A stretch of 12,247 nucleotides of DNA from the NCBI GenBank assembly GCA_034002865.1, contig JAVEZR010000020.1:1-12247 (forward strand), written 5' to 3'. This DNA comes from UBA5209 sp034002865. GTDB taxonomy: Bacteria > Patescibacteriota > Dojkabacteria > SC72. Each line of letters begins with the position of its first letter. Position 1 is the first letter of the stretch. The notes beneath the pieces are model-generated. The model did no database searches and was not told where the DNA came from. It was given only the letters and a program-made list of their open reading frames with translations. A program made the translations under genes and the position numbers. Below are positions 1-5,180 of this stretch, piece by piece.

Positions 1-704
1 CCCTCTACCTCATTTATATTCTTGTATATACCATCTAATGTCTCAAATCTCTTTAGCAGATCAAGTGCAGTTTTATCACCCACTCCTTTAACTCCAGGGA
101 TATTGTCCGAGCTATCCCCAACTATAGCCTTGTAATGCACAACCTGTTCAGGATAGTAGCCAAACTTCTCGTAGGTTTTTTCCCTATCGTAAATTACAAT
201 GTTTTTGAAATTTCCATTCGGTAAACAGATGTATGTTTTAGGATTAATTAACTGAAGTAAGTCCCTATCACCACTGAGTATATATAGATCGATATTCTCA
301 CTACTCCAAGCTCCTTCATTTACATACTTTGAGATTGTCCCAAGAATATCATCCGCCTCATACCCTTCTTTTTTAAGCACAGGGATATTAAAAGCTTTTA
401 GAACTTCTTCAACTAAAGGGAATTGGTCTACCAAGGAAAGGTCTGTTGGTTTTCTAGTAGCTTTATATTCCGAATACATAGTATGCCTAAAGGTGGGCTT
501 ATGTGTATCCATAGCGCACAGAACATACTTTGGATTAAACATCTGCAATGCTTCTAAGAGCATTGATGTAAAGCCATATACAGCATTAATTTGAATACCT
601 TCATCTGTTTGAAGTGTAGATGGATATGCATGGAATGCTCTATGGATAATTGCATTAGCATCTATAGCCAAGAATACATCCTTGTTACCATTGGGTATTG
701 TCAT
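1..704 (-). CDS. polA: DNA polymerase I, N-terminal 5'-3' exonuclease domain (partial, runs off left edge)
   Basis: My translation of the minus strand from the ATG at 704 gives 234 residues with no stop before the left edge. It matches the 5'-3' exonuclease (FEN-like) domain of DNA polymerase I, which removes RNA primers and flaps during lagging-strand synthesis and repair. Visible metal-site acidic residues are D14 (LAIDAN), D66 (AMD), E116/D118/D119 (GYEADD), D146/D148 (SGDRD), and D197/D200 in the helix-hairpin-helix region (GDSSDNIPG at 196-204, then GVKGVGDKTA). The basic FRHxxYxEYKATR segment (72-84) also fits. No Shine-Dalgarno precedes the ATG, but a -10-like TAAAAT ends 6 bases before it. 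The gene lies 35 bp after ftsH. Whether the Klenow-type polymerase part follows cannot be seen, so a stand-alone 5'-3' exonuclease remains possible. Confidence 0.85.
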   Translation of the reverse strand, partial: MTIPNGNKDVFLAIDANAIIHRAFHAYPSTLQTDEGIQINAVYGFTSMLLEALQMFNPKYVLCAMDTHKPTFRHTMYSEYKATRKPTDLSLVDQFPLVEEVLKAFNIPVLKKEGYEADDILGTISKYVNEGAWSSENIDLYILSGDRDLLQLINPKTYICLPNGNFKNIVIYDREKTYEKFGYYPEQVVHYKAIVGDSSDNIPGVKGVGDKTALDLLKRFETLDGIYKNINEVE

Positions 705-710
705 AACAGT

Positions 711-739
711 ATTTTACTAAAGACCTAGGAGGATATCTA
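711..739 (-). promoter_or_regulatory. Candidate promoter of polA, leaderless
   Basis: Read on the minus strand, TAGATA (734-739) is followed after 17 bases by TAAAAT (711-716). The -10 ends 6 bases before the polA ATG, so transcription would begin at or next to the start codon. The -35 matches the TTGACA consensus at four of six positions and overlaps the end of ftsH. Placement is by eye. Confidence 0.35.
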
Positions 740-2599
740 CTACTGTGCGAATATAGAATCAAACTCTTCCTTAATTACAACCTCTTTTTCTAAAAGAAGC
801 TTCACTAATTTCTCTACATACACCTTATTCTCCTTTAAGACTTTCTTTGCATCTTTCATTGCATTCTCCATTAAAGATTTAACCTCTTCGTCGATAAGCT
901 CTGCATATTTCTCACTGAAATCTTTACCACCTCCGTATGAATAACCTAGATGTTTTGTCTCCTCTACATCTCCATATTTGACCATCCCTAATTTTTCGGA
1001 CATACCGTACTGAGTAACCATCTCCCTTGCAATAGATGTTGCCTGTTCAATATCACCAGATGCTCCTGTACTTATTCTACCAATAAATAGCTCCTCTGCG
1101 GCTCTACCACCCACTGCAGAAGCTAAACTTGCGATTAATTCATCTTTGTACGTATGCTTCTTATCATCCTCAGGAAGGTATACTGTAACACCTCCTGTCA
1201 TACCTCTAGGGATAATGGATACTTGCTCCACAGGAGTTGAATACTTCGTAAATTTTGATACTATTGCATGTCCTGCTTCATGGTAAGCAGTAACTTTTAT
1301 ATCCTCTTCACTAATCTGACCCTTCTTCTTCCTACCTAATTTTACTTTAAGATATGACTCTAACAAATCATCTTGCCCTATCTTCTTCCTATCCTCTTTT
1401 GCCGCCATAATTGCAGCCTCATTTAGAAGATTCTCCAAATCCGCACCAGAGTAACCTATTGTCTTTTTAGCAATAATATCAAGATTAACATTATCTTCAA
1501 ATTTCTTGTTCTTTGCATGAACCTTAATAATATCTTTTCTACCACTGTAATCGGGCATATGAACAACTACTGTCCTATCAAATCTCCCTGGCCTTAGGAT
1601 TGCAGGATCTAATACATCAGGCCTATTAGTTGCACCCAAAACTATCACACTCTCTCTTGCCTCCAAGCCATCCATCTCTACGAGTATCTGATTTAATGTC
1701 TGCTCTCCAGCTCCAGAGTGAAGAACAGTACCTCTTTTCTTAGCAACTGCGTCTATCTCATCGATAAAGATAATACAAGGAGCTGCCCTTCTTGCCTTTG
1801 TAAAGAGATCTCTTACCCTAGAAGCTCCAGCACCAACTAGCATCTCCTCAAACTCAGAACCAGAAGTGTGAAAGAATGGTACTCCAGCTTCCCCAGAGAC
1901 AGCCTTTGCTAAGAGAGTTTTACCAGTACCAGGTGCTCCCGCAAGCAGAACCCCTTTTGGAATTCTCGCCCCAATATTAGCGTACTTTTTAGGATTCTTA
2001 AGAAAATCAACTATCTCTGTTAACTCTTCTTTTACCTCCTCTATACCTGCAACATCATCAAATGTAGTACCACTTTTCTTACCAAAAAGTAACCTAGCCT
2101 TACTCTGTCCAAAATCCATAATTTTACCACCTGACTGTTGCATATTCTTAATTAGGATATATATCAATACTAAGCCTGCACCAAGAAACACTATTGAGAC
2201 AATATCTCCGAAAGTAATACCCAGTTGAGGCTCATAGAAATCATTCTCTAATGTTTTAATATCTACCTGTGCATCTGCAAGCATAGAGTAGAAATCTACT
2301 CCCTGAGGAAGCAGTGCATACTTGTTAATAACTAGCTCCCCCTCCTTATCCTTTATAGAGAGGGAAACCATATCATCCTTAAGGGAAACTCTTTCATACT
2401 CTCCCTTGGAGATATCATTTACTATTTCACTCAGAGATACCTCTTCCCCTCTACTACCAATATTAAGAAAGGAATTAATACCTACTGTTAACATTATTGA
2501 AAGTACAAAGAATACTATGAGAGTGCTCCATGAGAGACCCTTTTTCTTAGGTCTTATCCTTATTACATTACCAGCTGACTTAGAGTTATTCTTATCCAT
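740..2599 (-). CDS. ftsH: ATP-dependent zinc metalloprotease FtsH
   Basis: This is a 619-residue membrane-anchored AAA+ protease that unfolds and degrades membrane and regulatory proteins. It has two membrane spans (about 24-45 and 132-150) enclosing a small external domain, then the AAA module: Walker A GAPGTGKT (221-228), Walker B IIFIDE (276-281) and the second region of homology with arginine fingers R336 and R339 (RPGRFDR). The M41 protease domain has the zinc motif HEAGH (440-444) and third ligand D516 (TGASGD). Length and order are normal for the family. One oddity is the pore loop, which reads EEMLVGAGAS (251-260): the aromatic residue of the usual MFVG/MYVG is Leu254. The ATG at 2599 lies 25 bases after the CCA end of a tRNA-Met, with no Shine-Dalgarno and no clear promoter between, so the tRNA transcript may read into it. 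polA follows 35 bp downstream. Confidence 0.97.
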   Translation of the reverse strand: MDKNNSKSAGNVIRIRPKKKGLSWSTLIVFFVLSIMLTVGINSFLNIGSRGEEVSLSEIVNDISKGEYERVSLKDDMVSLSIKDKEGELVINKYALLPQGVDFYSMLADAQVDIKTLENDFYEPQLGITFGDIVSIVFLGAGLVLIYILIKNMQQSGGKIMDFGQSKARLLFGKKSGTTFDDVAGIEEVKEELTEIVDFLKNPKKYANIGARIPKGVLLAGAPGTGKTLLAKAVSGEAGVPFFHTSGSEFEEMLVGAGASRVRDLFTKARRAAPCIIFIDEIDAVAKKRGTVLHSGAGEQTLNQILVEMDGLEARESVIVLGATNRPDVLDPAILRPGRFDRTVVVHMPDYSGRKDIIKVHAKNKKFEDNVNLDIIAKKTIGYSGADLENLLNEAAIMAAKEDRKKIGQDDLLESYLKVKLGRKKKGQISEEDIKVTAYHEAGHAIVSKFTKYSTPVEQVSIIPRGMTGGVTVYLPEDDKKHTYKDELIASLASAVGGRAAEELFIGRISTGASGDIEQATSIAREMVTQYGMSEKLGMVKYGDVEETKHLGYSYGGGKDFSEKYAELIDEEVKSLMENAMKDAKKVLKENKVYVEKLVKLLLEKEVVIKEEFDSIFAQ

Positions 2600-2624
2600 A
2601 TTTCTAGTAAAAAATTTAGAAGAG

Positions 2625-2701
2625 TGGTAGTGGGAGGTGGGATCGAACCACCGACCTTGGGTTTATGAGTCCCATGCTCTAACCAACTGAGCTATCCCAC
2701 C
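2625..2701 (-). tRNA. tRNA-Met (CAU), probably elongator
   Basis: This is a full 77-base cloverleaf with CCA encoded. The acceptor is GGTGGGA with TCCCACT, giving a G1-U72 wobble, then discriminator A73. The D arm is GCTC/GAGC, the anticodon loop CTCATAA (anticodon CAU), the variable loop AGGTC, and the T arm GGTGG/CCACC with loop TTCGATC. The anticodon stem TGGGA/ACCCA has an A-A mismatch next to the loop. The paired first position and the lack of the GC run next to the loop argue against an initiator. A lysidine-modified tRNA-Ile2 would also carry CAU, but a tRNA-Ile(UAU) in this window can read AUA, which favours Met. It sits between efp and ftsH on the same strand. Confidence 0.93.
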
Positions 2702-2715
2702 TGAGTAGTCCGACA

Positions 2716-2724
2716 ATTATACCA
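2716..2724 (-). promoter_or_regulatory. Extended -10 promoter of the tRNA-Met gene
   Basis: The minus strand reads TGGTATAAT, a perfect -10 with the TGn extension, in the 32-bp gap after efp. It lies 15 bases from the mature tRNA 5' end, the same geometry as the other two tRNAs here. No good -35 is visible, which extended -10 promoters tolerate. Confidence 0.6.
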
Positions 2725-2733
2725 AATGTCCTC

Positions 2734-3294
2734 TTAATTTGCCTTACTACTGTAAGTACCGCTTTCGGTATTAATTTTAATCTTATCTCCTCTCTTGATA
2801 AATAGAGGGACATTTAATCTGTAACCTGTCTCTACTGTAACCTTTTTTGTCGCTGAATTGGCAGTATTTCCCTTCACTGCATCTTCTGCCTCTGTAACTT
2901 CTAATATTACAGAAGGATTCTCCTTTACGCTTAATATCTTACCTTCGTATGTTAGGATGAGGATTGATTCTCCCTCTTTTAGATAGTTTATATACTCCCC
3001 TATTACATCCTTAGGAATGGTAATGCTCTCATAGCTTTCCATATCCATGAAATACACCTCTTCATGATCGTTATAGAGGTATTGAACCTCTTTTGTTTCA
3101 GGAATTACATACTCTATCTTAGTACCTGACTTAACAGTTTTATTAATAATTTGACCATTATCTAATGCTTTCATACGCATAATAATGAGGCCTCCCTGCC
3201 TACCCTGTGTTTTAAGTTTTCTATCTTGTAAATAGAAAAACCTGTTTTCTTCTCTAACATACATTCCTTTTACTGGCTGATCTGTTAATGGCAT
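2734..3294 (-). CDS. efp: Translation elongation factor P
   Basis: This 186-residue protein is EF-P, which binds between the P and E sites of the ribosome and relieves stalling at consecutive prolines. All three domains are visible: the N-terminal KOW-like domain (1-62), the first OB domain with YLYNDHEEVYFMD (72-84), and the C-terminal OB domain with VKGNTANSATKK (140-151), TGYRLNVPLFIKRGDKI (156-172) and the closing INTESGTYSS (174-183). The tip loop that is normally PGKG or PGRG, where a Lys or Arg is modified, reads TQGRQGG (29-35). It lacks the lysine and appears about two residues longer, with Arg32 the best candidate tip residue. A promoter lies upstream; no Shine-Dalgarno is visible. 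It sits between the initiator and elongator Met tRNAs. Confidence 0.95.
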   Translation of the reverse strand: MPLTDQPVKGMYVREENRFFYLQDRKLKTQGRQGGLIIMRMKALDNGQIINKTVKSGTKIEYVIPETKEVQYLYNDHEEVYFMDMESYESITIPKDVIGEYINYLKEGESILILTYEGKILSVKENPSVILEVTEAEDAVKGNTANSATKKVTVETGYRLNVPLFIKRGDKIKINTESGTYSSKAN

Positions 3295-3325
3295 ACATAT
3301 TTCTTAAAATCTTATAACAAAGCTG

Positions 3326-3354
3326 ATTTTATCATAATATCCCCTCTGTTCCAA
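3326..3354 (-). promoter_or_regulatory. Promoter of efp
   Basis: On the minus strand TTGGAA (3349-3354) is separated by 17 bases from TAAAAT (3326-3331), which has a TGn extension (TGATAAAAT). The predicted start leaves a leader of about 25 bases without a recognisable ribosome binding site. The box lies in the 89-bp gap between tRNA-fMet and efp. Confidence 0.5.
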
Positions 3355-3383
3355 GAAAAAATTATAAAAAAATGTAAGGAAAG

Positions 3384-3458
3384 TGGTTGCGGGGGTTGGA
3401 TTCGAACCAACGACCTTCAGGTTATGAGCCTGACGAGCTGCCACTGCTCTACCCCGCG
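3384..3458 (-). tRNA. Initiator tRNA-fMet (CAU)
   Basis: This is a 75-base cloverleaf including encoded CCA. The first base pair is the unpaired C1/A72 that marks bacterial initiator tRNAs (acceptor CGCGGGG with CCCCGCA). The D arm is GAGC/GCTC with a short seven-base loop. The anticodon arm is TCAGG CTCATAA CCTGA, and the T arm is GTTGG/CCAAC with loop TTCGAAT. The usual three GC pairs next to the anticodon loop are reduced to two, because position 29-41 is an A-U pair. It lies between the ftsB/divIC-like gene and efp and has its own strong promoter. Confidence 0.96.
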
Positions 3459-3472
3459 ATATAGCAGTTGTG

Positions 3473-3501
3473 ATTATACCTTAACTGAAGCCCTAATTCA
3501 A
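3473..3501 (-). promoter_or_regulatory. Promoter of tRNA-fMet
   Basis: TTGAAT (3496-3501) and a perfect TATAAT (3473-3478) are 17 bases apart on the minus strand. The -35 overlaps the TGA stop codon of the ftsB/divIC-like gene. The -10 lies 15 bases from the tRNA 5' end, leaving a leader of about 8 bases for RNase P. Confidence 0.65.
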
Positions 3502-3950
3502 ATTCCACTTTCTAGGAAATTAACCCAAGCATCTAAGTTTAGTACATCTCCAGGTTTGTAGCTCTCCTTTCCTTCCGTTATCTCCGACACCTGAATCTGA
3601 GCCTGTTCAAGAACATTCTCTGGTATTACAAATACTACCTCCCCACTATCTCCAAAGTTTAATCTCTCTCGCGCCTCTTTCTCTAAATATCTATCTGTAG
3701 ACATATCTTTAATACCAAGCGAAAGATACAGATTCTGAATCCTTAACTCTTCTACCTCCCTCTCTGCTTGCCTTAATATTTCTAATTTCTGAATTGTAAT
3801 CTTTGCAGAATTGTAAACAGAGATGGTTATGAAAATAGAGATTCCTATTAACAAGGCTTTAAAGAAAATTGAATTGAAAATTTCAGGTAGCTCAGAGCTG
3901 TGCTTACTACTACCCTCTATATTTTTCTTAAACCTTATTTTTCTCTCCAT
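3498..3950 (-). CDS. ftsB: FtsB/DivIC-family cell division protein (septum formation initiator)
   Basis: This 150-residue bitopic membrane protein has a basic cytoplasmic N-terminus (1-25), one membrane span (about 29-46), then a charged coiled-coil stretch (50-80). It continues with the family-type segment RYLEKEARERLNFGDSGE (87-104) followed by VVFVIPE (105-111). FtsB/DivIC proteins link early and late divisome components and support septal peptidoglycan synthesis. The family is usually nearer 100-130 residues; the extra part is a C-terminal tail ending in NLDAWVNFLESGI, a layout I associate with Patescibacteria. The stop is TGA. The start ATG is preceded by a strong promoter only 6 bases away, so the mRNA is probably leaderless. 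The symbol is given for the family; FtsB and DivIC cannot be separated here. tRNA-fMet follows 39 bp downstream. Confidence 0.82.
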   Translation of the reverse strand: MERKIRFKKNIEGSSKHSSELPEIFNSIFFKALLIGISIFITISVYNSAKITIQKLEILRQAEREVEELRIQNLYLSLGIKDMSTDRYLEKEARERLNFGDSGEVVFVIPENVLEQAQIQVSEITEGKESYKPGDVLNLDAWVNFLESGI

Positions 3951-3956
3951 AGGAAA

Positions 3957-3985
3957 ATATTACCAGAATAATGAAAACTCATCAA
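3957..3985 (-). promoter_or_regulatory. Leaderless promoter of the ftsB/divIC-like gene
   Basis: On the minus strand TTGATG (3980-3985), 17 bases, then TAATAT (3957-3962) with a TGG extension. Only 6 bases separate the -10 from the ATG, so the transcript should start at or next to the initiation codon. It is back-to-back with the recombinase promoter; the two -35 boxes are 22 bp apart. Confidence 0.6.
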
Positions 3986-4007
3986 AAACAATCCATAGTT
4001 TTTATTA

Positions 4008-4037
4008 TTGATATTGATTAGCAAGGGGTGCTATAAT
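4008..4037 (+). promoter_or_regulatory. Promoter of the tyrosine recombinase gene
   Basis: TTGATA (4008-4013), 18 bases, then TATAAT (4032-4037) preceded by TGC, an extended -10. The predicted start near 4044 gives a leader of about 29 bases without a Shine-Dalgarno before the TTG start codon. Confidence 0.6.
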
Positions 4038-4072
4038 CTCATAGTTTACATACTAGGCTACTCTTAAATTGA

Positions 4073-4972
4073 TTGTTTGATATATTGGAAAAAATAACAA
4101 ACCAAGATTTTGCCAAACAACAAGCACTATTTACTGACGAATTAAGAAGTAAAGGTAGATCTGAAGCCACAGTAATAGCGTATGCAAAAGATATAGAACA
4201 GCTACTCAACTATTTCTCCTCTAAAGGAATAATGAGATTGTCACAAACCTCCATAGAGGATCTAGAGGCATATAAAAAACACCTACAGGACAATAACTAT
4301 ACTCCCAAAAGTATCTCAAGAAAAATTAATAGTACCAGAACCTTCTATAGATACCTCCTAGAGAACACACATATAAAAGATAACCCTGCAGAGAAGCTTG
4401 CACATCCAAAGTTTGAAACAAAACCTCCAAGAGTGCTTTCGGAGATGGAGTATCGAGCACTTCGAGATGTGAGTAGAATTGATATAAGGCTCTACTCCAT
4501 TGTTGAGCTACTTCTTCAAACAGGTATTAGGATCGGAGAGTTAGCTACTCTTACTTTAGAGGATGTTAGGAATACAAAGGACGGAATCAACTATATATAT
4601 ATAAAAGCATCAGGTAGTCATCCTGCAAGAAAGGTCCCTATTAATAAATCTGCAAAGAAAGCAATTGATGAATACTTAGAGATTAGACCAGAAACTGAAG
4701 AGGAGACTTTGTATGTTACTAAAAATGGTAGACCTCTATTAGTAAGAAATATTAGAACTACAATAGATAAAGCATTTGAAAGGGCAGGTATCAAGAACGC
4801 AAAAGTGAATGATTTAAGGAATACCTTCATAGCACACCACTTAGCAAATGGTGTTAGTTTGGTAACGGTTTCAAAGTTAGTAGGACATAAGAGGCTATCT
4901 ACAACAGAAAAATATCTTGGTTTAGTAGATAACAATAAACCTGAAGCAGAAAAAAGCTTAAAAGATCTCTAA
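4073..4972 (+). CDS. Tyrosine recombinase/integrase, XerC/XerD type
   Basis: This 299-residue protein has the size and two-domain layout of Xer recombinases, which resolve chromosome dimers at dif near replication termination. The N-terminal SAM-like DNA-binding domain (about 14-105) contains SEATVIAYAKDIEQLLNYF (30-48). The catalytic domain has Arg153 (TGIRIGEL), probable Lys178, Arg249 (DLR), His272 (VGH) and nucleophile Tyr281 (EKYL). The first histidine of the HxxR motif is replaced: residues 246-249 read NDLR. The start is TTG because an in-frame TGA lies directly before it; a second TTG at 4085 is possible. It is the only plus-strand gene and stands alone. Lone Xer proteins are common in reduced genomes; an integrase of a mobile element is less likely because no cargo or att repeat is seen. 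Confidence 0.9.
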   Translation: MFDILEKITNQDFAKQQALFTDELRSKGRSEATVIAYAKDIEQLLNYFSSKGIMRLSQTSIEDLEAYKKHLQDNNYTPKSISRKINSTRTFYRYLLENTHIKDNPAEKLAHPKFETKPPRVLSEMEYRALRDVSRIDIRLYSIVELLLQTGIRIGELATLTLEDVRNTKDGINYIYIKASGSHPARKVPINKSAKKAIDEYLEIRPETEEETLYVTKNGRPLLVRNIRTTIDKAFERAGIKNAKVNDLRNTFIAHHLANGVSLVTVSKLVGHKRLSTTEKYLGLVDNNKPEAEKSLKDL

Positions 4973-5054
4973 GTCTAATCGCCATTTCCCCCTTATCTAA
5001 AGGATATAATTGAAATTTCCAAACTTATAGGTTTGCCAAGCCTGGCTTTGGGTT

Positions 5055-5128
5055 TGGGAGTAGATGGACTCGAACCATCGACCACGGCTTTATAAGAACC
5101 GCGCTCTAACCACCTGAGCTATACTCCC
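5055..5128 (-). tRNA. tRNA-Ile (UAU)
   Basis: This is a 74-base cloverleaf without encoded CCA. The acceptor GGGAGTA/TACTCCC is fully paired with discriminator A. The D arm is GCTC/GAGC, the anticodon arm CGGTT CTTATAA AGCCG, the variable loop TGGTC, and the T arm GATGG/CCATC with loop TTCGAGT. The anticodon is UAU, which reads AUA directly. Most bacteria instead use a CAU tRNA modified to lysidine by TilS. The bases after A73 are AAC, so CCA must be added enzymatically, unlike the two Met tRNAs here. Confidence 0.93.
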
Positions 5129-5143
5129 ATACGAGTACATGCG

Positions 5144-5172
5144 ATTTTACCAGAAACTTAGAGATTTGTGCA
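5144..5172 (-). promoter_or_regulatory. Promoter of tRNA-Ile(UAU)
   Basis: On the minus strand TGCACA (5167-5172), 17 bases, then TAAAAT (5144-5149) with a TGG extension. The -10 lies 16 bases from the mature tRNA 5' end, matching the other tRNA promoters. It fills the 52-bp gap after the ATPase gene. Confidence 0.5.
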
Positions 5173-5180
5173 GTACCTTG

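Noticed and set aside
2322..2630. Plus-strand frame of 102 codons
   Set aside because: It is antisense to the N-terminal part of ftsH and runs into the tRNA-Met gene; no supporting signal.
2625..2701. Lysidine-type tRNA-Ile2 reading of the second CAU tRNA
   Set aside because: A dedicated tRNA-Ile(UAU) exists in the window, so Met elongator identity is more economical; not strictly excluded without the whole genome.
3473..3500. Recoded UGA (Gly) as in Gracilibacteria
   Set aside because: The ftsB/divIC-like gene ends at a TGA after a family-type C-terminus, and reading on would run through the tRNA-fMet promoter to a TAA at its -10 box.
3823..4011. Plus-strand frame of 62 codons between ftsB/divIC and the recombinase
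   Set aside because: It is mostly antisense to ftsB/divIC and covers the divergent promoter region; no family likeness.
4618..4935. Minus-strand frame of 105 codons
   Set aside because: It is antisense to the catalytic half of the recombinase, whose motifs are unmistakable.
4973..5054. Possible bidirectional terminator between the recombinase and tRNA-Ile
   Set aside because: Two small hairpins (CAAAC/GTTTG with a six-base loop and GCCA/TGGC with a four-base loop) are present, but neither strand has a T-run after them, so termination is not supported.
3384..5128. Recombinase gene flanked by tRNA genes as an integrated mobile element
   Set aside because: No repeated tRNA 3' fragment, no cargo genes and no composition change are visible; a housekeeping Xer is simpler.
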